DNA of 64,000 nucleotides, taken from positions 62,001 to 126,000 of the forward strand of contig USAN01000007.1 of assembly GCA_900552645.1 (NCBI GenBank). The letters are read 5' to 3'. The position numbers were made by a program, and so were the translations under genes. Source of the DNA: an uncultured Bacteroides sp. (lineage in GTDB: Bacteria > Bacteroidota > Bacteroidia > Bacteroidales > Bacteroidaceae). The notes beneath the pieces were generated by a model. That model did no database searches and was not told where the DNA came from. It saw only the letters and a list, made by a program, of their open reading frames with translations. Positions 45,282-53,772 of the stretch are shown here, piece after piece (the stretch's first letter is position 1; every line of letters begins with the position of its first letter).

Positions 45282-46784
45282 TTACTTATTCAATGGTGTA
45301 AACCTAAAGTTTCTAAACTCGGCCTCTCCATTGCCAAAGGCAAACAAGCCTGGCAATACGCTTTGAAATTCATACAATGTATTATGATGATATCCTGATA
45401 TATCCATTCCCCATGTTTCACGCTCCCACTTCTTTCCGTCGTAACTGAACTCGCCTGTCACTACATGATTATCATTCTTTATACGTATCCACATTCTGTT
45501 TACGTTATCATGACGACCTCCTCTTCTTCCCTCTCCTTTACGATAACGAGTACGGTTTTCCTTATTGAATCCTGTTCCCATGAAAAACTGACTGTTATAA
45601 TAGAGCACCAACCCTGCAGTTACATTTCCGCGTAGTTCTATTTCGGCTTCAATTTCATAAGCATGAATACCGGCTACAAACATCATCGGAGCCGATGACC
45701 CAGGATCTGTACCTTTTGCTTTTAAAATAAGATTTCCATTATTTGCCAATACTCTTTCAGGTTGGAATGACTTATAGAATTTCCATTCATATCCTACTCT
45801 GAACTTATTAAGATTTGCGTAACGGTCAAAATCTTTATCAACTATGTTAAGCGGTGCTTCAATAGGTTTTTCTATATCTGTAGTATCTACACACTTTATC
45901 CAGCCATCTTCTGTAAATACTACTGGCTCCATAAGAGTTTGTCTTCCTAGATTATAGAATCCATTTTCGTATGAGTGATAAACCACCATCCATTTTCCAT
46001 CAGGAGTATCTATAAGTGATCCATGACCTTTAGACCACCATCTGTCGGAATTATTATAGGTGTGAACTAGTGGATTGTAAGGTGAGTTTTCCCACGGTCC
46101 ATTAATTGACTTAGAACGAGCTACTGTAATCATATGACTTGTAGGAGGTCCGGCAGTTCCTCCTTCGGCGTTAAGATAATAAAAATATTTGCCTATTTTC
46201 TTCATTTTAGGTCCTTCAAGGCAAAGACCCTCGGTAAGCCATTCTTCAGGATATTCCCAACCTTGATAAACAATTTCTTCAGTTCCTGGAACAATGGCAA
46301 GTCCATCATCTGTAAGTCTTACTCTTTTTCCTGCGCTCATAAACATCCATCTACTTCCATCTTCGCCAACTGCATGACATGGATCTATGTTTCCTATTTT
46401 AAGGTCAATAGGATCGCTCCATGGGCCATATGGAGAAGATGCATATGTAACGAAATTCTTTCTACCAGTAGGATGAGCCACCGTAAAGTATATATAATAT
46501 TTATCCTTATACTTACATATATCTGGCGCCCACACCGAGCCCAGATACTCTTTTAAGGCAAAGCTTATAGGAGTCCAGTGCACCAAATCTTTTGAGTGAA
46601 AAACAGTAAGTCCCGGCTGATAGTCGAATGCAGAATGTGTCATGTAATAATTATCTCCCTCACGCATTATTGTAGGATCAGGATAATCGCCACCAAGTAC
46701 CGGATTAAGATATGTTGACTGCGAAAACAAAATAGTAGGCAGAAACGACATTAAAATGTACATTAAGATGTGTGTGTTCTTCAT
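45282..46784 (-). CDS. Glycoside hydrolase family 43
   Basis: This 500-residue exported enzyme has a signal peptide (about 1-21) and a five-bladed beta-propeller (about 23-315) with the three GH43 acids: Asp36 in YPDPTI, Asp134 in NIDPCH and Glu190 in CLEGPKM. A C-terminal beta-sandwich (about 325-500) follows. Members cleave arabinose, xylose or galactose from side chains; in a pectin locus, arabinan or xylogalacturonan side chains are likely targets. It is first in the four-gene operon GH43, lyase, esterase, CE12-CE8. Confidence 0.9.
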   Translation of the reverse strand: MKNTHILMYILMSFLPTILFSQSTYLNPVLGGDYPDPTIMREGDNYYMTHSAFDYQPGLTVFHSKDLVHWTPISFALKEYLGSVWAPDICKYKDKYYIYFTVAHPTGRKNFVTYASSPYGPWSDPIDLKIGNIDPCHAVGEDGSRWMFMSAGKRVRLTDDGLAIVPGTEEIVYQGWEYPEEWLTEGLCLEGPKMKKIGKYFYYLNAEGGTAGPPTSHMITVARSKSINGPWENSPYNPLVHTYNNSDRWWSKGHGSLIDTPDGKWMVVYHSYENGFYNLGRQTLMEPVVFTEDGWIKCVDTTDIEKPIEAPLNIVDKDFDRYANLNKFRVGYEWKFYKSFQPERVLANNGNLILKAKGTDPGSSAPMMFVAGIHAYEIEAEIELRGNVTAGLVLYYNSQFFMGTGFNKENRTRYRKGEGRRGGRHDNVNRMWIRIKNDNHVVTGEFSYDGKKWERETWGMDISGYHHNTLYEFQSVLPGLFAFGNGEAEFRNFRFTPLNK

Positions 46785-46943
46785 TAGATATTATATTTGG
46801 TTTGATGCAAAGTAAATATATATATATTATTTAAATCAGGACAAATTAGCTATTTAATGGTATTTTTTGTTTGAAATTGTGTAATTATTGACATTCATTA
46901 TATTAAAGGATAAATGGTTGAATAGTATTCATTTAAAAAAAAT

Positions 46944-46951
46944 TATATTTG
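46944..46951 (+). promoter_or_regulatory. Putative -7 element for kdgF-galM
   Basis: TATATTTG matches the -7 consensus, 30 bp upstream of the cupin gene. GTTG at 46917-46920 is 23 nt upstream as a weak -33 box. The gap to the divergent GH43 gene (46785-46981) is very AT-rich and must hold both promoters. Confidence 0.45.
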
Positions 46952-46981
46952 AGTCAATGAACTAACAAATAAAGAAATACA

Positions 46982-47434
46982 ATGAATTACATTAAATTTT
47001 TTATTACTACTTGTGTATTTGGAATGGCTGTAACGGCCAATATTCAGGCACAGACAACACAAAATGACTCTAAATGTAATAAGGAAATGAAAAGAACAGG
47101 AAGCGAAGCATTTATTTTTGGAAATGAGACTCCATGGGAGAATCTGGGAGGCGGCGTAAGCCGTCAGATATTGGGATACGATGGTCAGTTAATGATGGTA
47201 AAGGTTAAATTCGACAAAGGCGCCGTAGGTGCAATGCATAGCCATTATCAAAGTCAGTGTACTTATGTAGCAAGCGGTAAGTTTGAATTTACTATAGATG
47301 GAGTTAAAAAGATAGTAAGCGAAGGAGATTGTATTTTCAAAACTCCCGACTTAGTACATGGATGTGTGTGTTTGGAACCCGGCGTACTTATAGATACGTT
47401 CAGTCCAATGCGTCATGATTTCTTAAAGAAGTAA
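46982..47434 (+). CDS. kdgF: Exported KdgF-like cupin (unsaturated uronate linearisation)
   Basis: This 150-residue protein has a signal peptide (about 1-23, ending IQAQ) followed by a single cupin domain. The metal site of KdgF is intact: MHSHYQSQ gives His86, His88 and Gln92, and LVHG gives His126. The C-terminal IDTFSPMRHDF holds Asp138, Phe140 and Arg144 in the spacing of the residues reported for KdgF. KdgF converts the 4,5-unsaturated monouronate released by lyases into the linear keto acid. Classical KdgF is cytoplasmic; here the signal peptide puts it in the periplasm. Confidence 0.85.
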   Translation: MNYIKFFITTCVFGMAVTANIQAQTTQNDSKCNKEMKRTGSEAFIFGNETPWENLGGGVSRQILGYDGQLMMVKVKFDKGAVGAMHSHYQSQCTYVASGKFEFTIDGVKKIVSEGDCIFKTPDLVHGCVCLEPGVLIDTFSPMRHDFLKK

Positions 47435-47474
47435 TCATTTTATATAATAATTAAATCTGTTATTACAAAGAATA

Positions 47475-47510
47475 AATAGGCTGTTCCTTACTATAACGGA
47501 ACAGCCTATT
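47475..47510 (+). terminator. Hairpin between kdgF and galM
   Basis: AATAGGCTGTTCC (47475-47487) pairs exactly with GGAACAGCCTATT (47498-47510). It ends only 15 bp before the galM start codon and has no T-run, so it may be a partial terminator or an intercistronic processing/stability element rather than a full stop. Confidence 0.6.
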
Positions 47511-47525
47511 CAAGTTAATTAAACT

Positions 47526-48656
47526 ATGAAAAGCATTATACACGTATTGGTTATAGGCTATTTGTTATCATTATCATCTTGCTCAAAGAAGAGTTTCATT
47601 AGTTCATCTTCCATAAAATCGGATAACTTCGTTTCTGTTTACGACAATAAAAAGACACATTTGGTAAGACTAGTAAACAGCAACGGACTAGAAGTATGCA
47701 TAACCAACTATGGTGCAAGAATAGTTTCATTGATGGTACCCGATAAGAATGGAAAGTTTGAGGATATAGTATGTGGATTTGACAATATAGCAAGCTATAG
47801 TAGTCAGAAACAGAATTTCGGATCGGTAGTAGGAAGATATATAGGACGAATACTTGGAGCAAGCTTTGTTCTAGACGAAACGGAATATAAATTGCAAGCA
47901 GGAGGTAACGGTCACTGCGCCCATGGTGGCACTCCTGGATTTGCCGATAAAGTATGGCAGATAACCAGTAAGAAGAAAAATAGAGTTAGGCTTTCATATC
48001 TATCTGCCGACGGTGAAAATGGATTTCCAGGAAACTTATCTATTACAGTTACCTATACTATATCGGACAATGATGAACTTATAATATATTATGAGGCTAC
48101 AACCGACAAGCCCACTGTACTTAATCCATCCAATCACTCTTTCTTTAACATTGCCGGTACTCTAGACAAAAGCATAAACAATCAGCTATTGTGGATTGAC
48201 GGCGACAGTATAGCCGAATATGATTCGGCAAAATGTGTTACCGGCAGAATGATGGCCGTAAGGAATACTCCTTTCGATTTTAGCACTTTACATAAAATAG
48301 GCGACAGAATTGATGATGACAATTCACAACTTAAAGTTACAGGCGGCTATGATCATACATGGAAGCTGAAGAACAAAGGCGATGTGAATGTTATGGTATC
48401 TAAGATTTATGATGATAATAGCGGTAGGACAATGGAAGTATATACCACCGAACCGGGACTTCATATATATACAGCAAATGGACATAAGGGTAATATTGAA
48501 GGGAAGAAGGGAATAATGTATCCTAAACGAAACTCTATATGTTTCGAGACTATGCATTTTGCAGACAGTCCAAATAAACCCCAGTTCCCATCTACAGTAT
48601 TAAGGCCTAACCACAAATTTGAATCTACTACTATATTTAAATTCAAATATATATAG
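47526..48656 (+). CDS. galM: Aldose 1-epimerase, lipoprotein form
   Basis: This 376-residue mutarotase interconverts the alpha and beta anomers of sugars such as galactose. A signal peptide ends in LSLSSC with Cys19, so it is a membrane-anchored periplasmic protein. The fold markers are CITNYGARIVSLMVPDK near 57, NFGSVVGRYIGRI near 98, the catalytic-His region AGGNGHCAHGGTPGF near 130, NPSNHSFFNIAG near 200 and the late catalytic Glu in EVYTTEPGLHIYTANG near 308. Lipoprotein GalM is common in Bacteroides polysaccharide loci. Confidence 0.9.
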   Translation: MKSIIHVLVIGYLLSLSSCSKKSFISSSSIKSDNFVSVYDNKKTHLVRLVNSNGLEVCITNYGARIVSLMVPDKNGKFEDIVCGFDNIASYSSQKQNFGSVVGRYIGRILGASFVLDETEYKLQAGGNGHCAHGGTPGFADKVWQITSKKKNRVRLSYLSADGENGFPGNLSITVTYTISDNDELIIYYEATTDKPTVLNPSNHSFFNIAGTLDKSINNQLLWIDGDSIAEYDSAKCVTGRMMAVRNTPFDFSTLHKIGDRIDDDNSQLKVTGGYDHTWKLKNKGDVNVMVSKIYDDNSGRTMEVYTTEPGLHIYTANGHKGNIEGKKGIMYPKRNSICFETMHFADSPNKPQFPSTVLRPNHKFESTTIFKFKYI

Positions 48657-48683
48657 TCGGATTTGTCCATTATTTTCGTATCT

Positions 48684-48811
48684 GACAACTCTTTTAGTAA
48701 CGAAGGGAGAAAACAGACAACGTTTTCAGTAATGAATAATAGAATGTGACAACATATTTAGTAACTAGCCTCTAATAGTAACAACCACCAATTTCTATAT
48801 AAGTCATAGCA
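48684..48811. repeat. 32-bp-period tandem repeat, three clear copies and one degraded
   Basis: GACAAC recurs at 48684, 48716 and 48748 at exactly 32-bp spacing, each followed 7-8 bp later by TTTAGTAAC or TTCAGTAAT; at 48780 a weaker AACAAC keeps the same phase. The rest of each unit has diverged. It lies between convergent genes and has no recognisable coding potential. Confidence 0.65.
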
Positions 48812-48826
48812 GAATGAGTATAACTA

Positions 48827-48866
48827 ATAAATATAAAGTTTCATCAAGATGAAACTTTATATTTAT
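48827..48866. terminator. Perfect 18-bp hairpin between convergent genes
   Basis: The arms 48827-48844 and 48849-48866 are exact reverse complements (each contains AAAGTTTCAT or ATGAAACTTT) around a CAAG loop. It probably terminates galM and may work on both strands. Confidence 0.7.
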
Positions 48867-48892
48867 GGTAAAAAAACAAATATTTTTTCTCA

Positions 48893-48932
48893 ATGAAACT
48901 TTAGTTTTATGCTGATAAAACTAAAATTTCAT
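48893..48932 (-). terminator. Second hairpin, downstream of the beta-helix gene
   Basis: Arms of 17 bp (48893-48909 and 48916-48932) pair with one mismatch. The left arm starts ATGAAACTTTA, the same sequence as the 3' arm of the hairpin at 48827. It is 25 bp past the stop codon of the minus-strand gene. Confidence 0.65.
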
Positions 48933-48956
48933 GAAGAAAAAAATAGCGAAACTATT

Positions 48957-51497
48957 TTATTGCCATTTTATCTTTAGATAATGAAGCATTGTAGTGCTTT
49001 CGCCGCATGACCCTGTATGCTGTATACCCATTCCTCCAAATTCATTAGGAACAATATTGGCAGTAAGAGAAACAGAATCTTTTAGATTAGGATCATTTAC
49101 CAATGGCAATTCACTCTTTGTAGATACAGTAGCAGTAAGTCTGTTTCCTTCAGCATTCAAATGTATTGTAGTATTGGTACGATAGCATATTGCCGACACA
49201 GGATTACTGATAGCCTTGGAAATTCCATTATTATATTTCATCAATACAAAATCTACGGCATTACTATATTTTACTGTTCTTATTATTCTTAATCCATATC
49301 CCGTAAGGGTACGGGTATCATACTTTATAAATATATCCAAATATTGACCAGTAGCGCTTCCAAAACCCTGACCGGCAGTTTTACTTGCATCAACATTAAG
49401 TGTTATGCACATATCATCATACTTACCTTTTAACGGAGTAAAAAGTAAACGCGCTCCCTTTTGATCTTGCAAAAGACCGGTTCCTTTGGACCCATTCATT
49501 CCCTCACCATATATCCAGTAATTCTTCTCACTATTTATTTGCCAGTCATATTCAGAGGTATCCATTGGTTTATATCCTCCCACCGTCCATAATCCTTCAC
49601 TTATAAGAGGTTGATTGTCGGTTGGGAAATTACTGAAATCTGTCTCATAAATATTTGAATTTGTAACCTCACTACTCTTTATATTTGACTTTGTAATTAC
49701 TTTTACAGCTTTTCCCGGTATACTGCGCAAATGCTTTGGTTCAATTACAGCCATTATATAATATCCAACATCTTCTTTTCTAATAGTATAGTAATATTTA
49801 GGCATATCTAATCTAGAAACGGCTATTTTAAACTTATTTTCTGCCTTTTCATCGATGCATCTATACCATGTAATAATAGATTCATCTTTACGTCCGTTTA
49901 AATCGAGTAGATAATTTACGGTAGCCATCCCGTTCACTATTTTTATTGTAGGACTCTTTTCGAATGTAGGTGGATTGATGAAATCGGGCACAACAGTAAG
50001 CTCGGAAGCACACTCAAGCCCATCGTCAGTATAAGCTATAACAGTAAATCTTTTGGTTTCATCTTCATGATTAGTGGCAATAACCTTACACTCATATCCC
50101 TCTTGGCACGACAACTTTACATATTTTTCATATCCAGCCTGTACTTTCCATTTTACCGGAACATTATTAAGTATATATCCTGCGTGTCTTTTTACTTCTG
50201 CTTTAATAAGAACATCTTCTTTACCTGTTTGAATAGTATTTGTAAGTGGAAGCAGAGTTAAGCAAGTAGCCATATTCGAATAATCCTTATTATCTTTCCT
50301 ACTTTGCTTGGCTACAATATCTTTTACATTCAAAGGATCCCAATTGTCTTCTCCTCTTAACAGATTATATGTATTGTATATTATGGAATCTCTCTTTTCT
50401 ATTCTATATGCCTTACGTTCATCCAACTGATCCATGCATATAGTATTATAAGGTTTCTCGGCACCTATTACATAAGGTTGGCCGTTCATATTCACATTAA
50501 ACTGATAACATCTTAACCAATCGGAAGGAGTATGAGTCCATCCTGCATAAACAGGTTTATTTACATGATAACGACAATCGACAATACTAAGCGGTCCTAC
50601 CGATTTACAGAAATAATGTCGATCATTGTCGTGCTTAACGTAAAAATCGCAATTAAGAAATACAGCTCCGCTCATGTCGCTTCTCCAGAAAGGCCGCTGA
50701 CCATAGAAATATAATGTACAGTTAAGATATACCCCCGTTCCTGTAAGCGCATCATCCGTACTTTCCATATGGCAATTATTAAATAGAATTCTCTTGGCAC
50801 CATTAAGAGGATTCATGTTAAGACGGCTTATAAACCTTACATTATCGGCTACAATACGGTCGCCATGACAGTAAGCGACATGTGCTTGCGTTATAGCCGA
50901 CATACGTTTTTTACGCTCCAGCTCTTTCTTTAAAGGATAAACAAGATCTACATTACAGTAATTTCCCATTGTAAGGTTCTTAACCAGCAAACCATCTCCC
51001 CAAAAATCGAACATGGTAAAGTTCCCTATTGCTCCCTGCGTTTGCCCCCTAGCAGCTGCTAGTACTACATTATGTGGATCCGGATTTAATCCTATAAGAT
51101 GTAGATTATTGCATTTCACTATTAATCCAAAAGGTTCTCGACCATCTTTTCCTACACGTACTTCAGGATCATCGGGATTGTCAATCCAATAAACATAAGG
51201 CGCTATGAATACCCTCATAGGTTCATCGGGCGTGCCATCTACAAACTCTTTGGCAGCTTTATTGAAATCGTTGAAAACATACGGATACTTGTCGGCCTCG
51301 ACATCCGAAAGGTTACCGTCGATAAAAATATTTTTTGTACCCAATAATATACTATCACCATTATAAATGATAATCTTTCCATTAAAAGAGATTAAATTAC
51401 ACGTATCTATAGAATTATAGTAAAAATAATTAGAAGTAGTTTGCGCATTTATTAAAAAGGGAATCAATAAAGTAAATAAAATTAAAAGTTGTCTCAT
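48957..51497 (-). CDS. Exported multidomain beta-helix protein, uncharacterised, pectin locus
   Basis: This 846-residue exported protein has a signal peptide (about 1-18, ending LINAQ). Residues about 40-400 read like a right-handed parallel beta-helix resembling pectinesterases and pectate lyases (LIVKCNNLHLIGLNPDPHNV, DNVRFISRLNMNPLNG, ILFNNCHMESTDDALTGTG). Two Ig-like segments follow (about 425-525 and 525-620), then a C-terminal jelly-roll-like domain (about 640-846). I could not match the active-site pattern of CE8, so I do not assign an activity; an acidic pair near STDDALTG is the best candidate. It is encoded 110 bp downstream of the second susD with a terminator between. Confidence 0.7.
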   Translation of the reverse strand: MRQLLILFTLLIPFLINAQTTSNYFYYNSIDTCNLISFNGKIIIYNGDSILLGTKNIFIDGNLSDVEADKYPYVFNDFNKAAKEFVDGTPDEPMRVFIAPYVYWIDNPDDPEVRVGKDGREPFGLIVKCNNLHLIGLNPDPHNVVLAAARGQTQGAIGNFTMFDFWGDGLLVKNLTMGNYCNVDLVYPLKKELERKKRMSAITQAHVAYCHGDRIVADNVRFISRLNMNPLNGAKRILFNNCHMESTDDALTGTGVYLNCTLYFYGQRPFWRSDMSGAVFLNCDFYVKHDNDRHYFCKSVGPLSIVDCRYHVNKPVYAGWTHTPSDWLRCYQFNVNMNGQPYVIGAEKPYNTICMDQLDERKAYRIEKRDSIIYNTYNLLRGEDNWDPLNVKDIVAKQSRKDNKDYSNMATCLTLLPLTNTIQTGKEDVLIKAEVKRHAGYILNNVPVKWKVQAGYEKYVKLSCQEGYECKVIATNHEDETKRFTVIAYTDDGLECASELTVVPDFINPPTFEKSPTIKIVNGMATVNYLLDLNGRKDESIITWYRCIDEKAENKFKIAVSRLDMPKYYYTIRKEDVGYYIMAVIEPKHLRSIPGKAVKVITKSNIKSSEVTNSNIYETDFSNFPTDNQPLISEGLWTVGGYKPMDTSEYDWQINSEKNYWIYGEGMNGSKGTGLLQDQKGARLLFTPLKGKYDDMCITLNVDASKTAGQGFGSATGQYLDIFIKYDTRTLTGYGLRIIRTVKYSNAVDFVLMKYNNGISKAISNPVSAICYRTNTTIHLNAEGNRLTATVSTKSELPLVNDPNLKDSVSLTANIVPNEFGGMGIQHTGSCGESTTMLHYLKIKWQ

Positions 51498-51547
51498 AGC
51501 CTACTTTTTTCCATATTTGTAAAAACAGAATTTATTTAGAAAGAGAT

Positions 51548-51579
51548 AAAAAGCCGTAGAAACAATTCCACGGCTTTTT
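51548..51579 (-). terminator. Terminator after the second susD
   Basis: AAAAAGCCGT (51548-51557) pairs with ACGGCTTTTT (51570-51579), with inner partial pairing. It lies 28 bp beyond the susD stop codon; on the minus strand the stem ends in a T-run. Confidence 0.8.
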
Positions 51580-51607
51580 ATGAATATATTATATACTTAA
51601 AACTTTA

Positions 51608-53755
51608 CTATTTAAAACCATATCCGTTTGTATAACCGGTACCAATAGTATTTGGAGGAAGAGGAATAAGATAAATAGGTGCTTTATCATAATTACCCTC
51701 GTCAAATCCTTTAAATAGATTATCATAATATTCAGTTTTGTTATTCAACAAATCACTACCCCATTTTACTTTAGAATATCCTTCAGCAGCCAATTTGGAA
51801 GCTTCTTCTGAAGATACAGGAGAGAATATGCCTTTTATTGCTAAATTAGTTAACGGCTTGTCTGTATTATAAGACAGTCCATAAGATTCCCATGAATCAT
51901 TTTGGCCCCTCCATCCAGGGAATAGAACAGGATTTGTATCATCAGTAGACTGAGCAGTGAGACGATATCCATACATCGCTTTAGCATCAACGCTTTTTGT
52001 CCATATATAAGAAGAAATAACATTACCATTTTCAAACTTGTAATAACCATCGGATGCTAAACCATCCATCATTTTCTTTGTCAGTTCCTTTATCCTCTTT
52101 ATACGATCTCCCAATAGTCCACTACGGATAAGAGTGAAGCGACGATCACCTTCGCCTGCAAATTCAAATCCACGTTCTTCAATTACAGCTTCCAACAAGC
52201 TACCGCATTTCTTGATAAATTCATCAGTATTTGCTTTTCCTGCAGGGAAAGAACGTTCACGTATAGTCTTTAAATATTGAACTGCAGTAGCTTCATCGCC
52301 AAGGGCCGCACACACTTCTGCATAACTTAAGTATATCTCGGACATACGCATATATGGACCGTTAATACCCGATTGGCGTTGTTTTGCAATCCATACGGTT
52401 TTTTGACGGTTCTCATCCCATTTATTAAGAGATAGTCCACCACCTTTTGCCTGTGCACCAGGAGTAAATATCAAAAGCTGTTCAACACCCTTTGCACCTA
52501 CACTACCAGTCATTGTTACAGAAACGTCACGACGCATATCATTAGGATCGAACATACCATAATAATAAGCAGGATTTATACGGCATTGTCCGTATGCTTT
52601 ATTAGGATATTGATTATTACTACCGGTACAAGGACGACCATGAGCATAAGAACGTGAGTCGCTATCATTACCTTGTTGCTGAGGATACTCATAAATAGAT
52701 TCATCGGCATAAGCTAAGTCATTATCATGCATCTGTTGGAAGAAATATTGATAAGGATTTCCAAAAGTACGACCTTTATCATCTTTGTTACCACGAGGGT
52801 CGGTAGTATGAAAGACTGCATTACCCGAGTTTGTTAATAAACGAGAGTAAGCCCCTTTAGCTTTTGTATAAAGATTTTTCCAATCACTACGACGACCATA
52901 AGTTGCACCATCATGAGCTTGTCCTTTAGTTTCAATTGTTAGGGCCTGACCTTCGCCACTTACAGATTTAATATCGTCACGACGAGTTTGATACCCTCCG
53001 GCCTCTAAGCACAAACGACCTATTAAACCCTGAACATAAGTTTTTGAGAAATAACTCTTATTGGCAGCCTCTATACCTGGTATAGAGCCTATAGGGAACA
53101 TCAAATTCTCTACTTTTTCCAATTTATTAATTAACACATCATAAACAGAATCACGAGAAGATAATCCTTTGGCTGTTTCACCAAACTTATCTATATAAGG
53201 TACATCTCCATAATATTTTATAAGCTCGCGATAAACGGTTGCTTTCAACGCTATAGCTTCACCATACATCTGACTTAAAGCTGTTGGCTCTTTTGCATTT
53301 ATTATTGACTCAAAATTTGAAGAACCTTCCATAGCAGTAATAACAGCATTGGCCTTTCCTACAACCCCTAAAAGCTGATTATAAGCATTCTTATCGTCAT
53401 CTTTAAAATATGCCAAATAAGAATCTGGATAATAGGTATCCATAGCTGTACCATTTTCGTAAAAGCTTTCGGGTATATGGCGAGGTAACTGATTGTTATA
53501 TCCCTCAGGATGACGTTCTATGTCCGAACCAGCAGCATCGAGTGCATAAAAATTACCATCACCAAATACAAAACCATTGGCAACTGTTCTCCAATCAAAA
53601 TATCCTCCCGTAAGTGCGGCACGGGTAGTAGCATCATTCGAAAACACAAAATCAGCATCAACTACAGAAGGAGATTTTACTTCCAAATAATCATCACAAG
53701 AAGCAGTAGCAAAAAGTGCTGCTACACATAATGTTGAATATAATATTTTTTTCAT
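51608..53755 (-). CDS. SusD/RagB-family lipoprotein (pectin locus, second pair)
   Basis: This 715-residue surface glycan-capture lipoprotein is large for SusD. I start it at Met 53755 (MKKILYSTLCVAALFATASC, lipid Cys20); an ATG at 53770 would add five residues, but its GGAGA is better read as the ribosome binding site. The LEVKSPSVVDADFVFS start and the FATASC lipobox are typical; AEVCAALGDEATAVQYLKTIRERSFPAG-type helices, VIEERGFEFAGEGDRRFTLI and the C-terminal LIPLPPNTIGTGYTNGYGFK complete the family pattern. It follows susC by 17 bp. Confidence 0.93.
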   Translation of the reverse strand: MKKILYSTLCVAALFATASCDDYLEVKSPSVVDADFVFSNDATTRAALTGGYFDWRTVANGFVFGDGNFYALDAAGSDIERHPEGYNNQLPRHIPESFYENGTAMDTYYPDSYLAYFKDDDKNAYNQLLGVVGKANAVITAMEGSSNFESIINAKEPTALSQMYGEAIALKATVYRELIKYYGDVPYIDKFGETAKGLSSRDSVYDVLINKLEKVENLMFPIGSIPGIEAANKSYFSKTYVQGLIGRLCLEAGGYQTRRDDIKSVSGEGQALTIETKGQAHDGATYGRRSDWKNLYTKAKGAYSRLLTNSGNAVFHTTDPRGNKDDKGRTFGNPYQYFFQQMHDNDLAYADESIYEYPQQQGNDSDSRSYAHGRPCTGSNNQYPNKAYGQCRINPAYYYGMFDPNDMRRDVSVTMTGSVGAKGVEQLLIFTPGAQAKGGGLSLNKWDENRQKTVWIAKQRQSGINGPYMRMSEIYLSYAEVCAALGDEATAVQYLKTIRERSFPAGKANTDEFIKKCGSLLEAVIEERGFEFAGEGDRRFTLIRSGLLGDRIKRIKELTKKMMDGLASDGYYKFENGNVISSYIWTKSVDAKAMYGYRLTAQSTDDTNPVLFPGWRGQNDSWESYGLSYNTDKPLTNLAIKGIFSPVSSEEASKLAAEGYSKVKWGSDLLNNKTEYYDNLFKGFDEGNYDKAPIYLIPLPPNTIGTGYTNGYGFK

Positions 53756-53772
53756 ATTGATTGTCTCCATTA

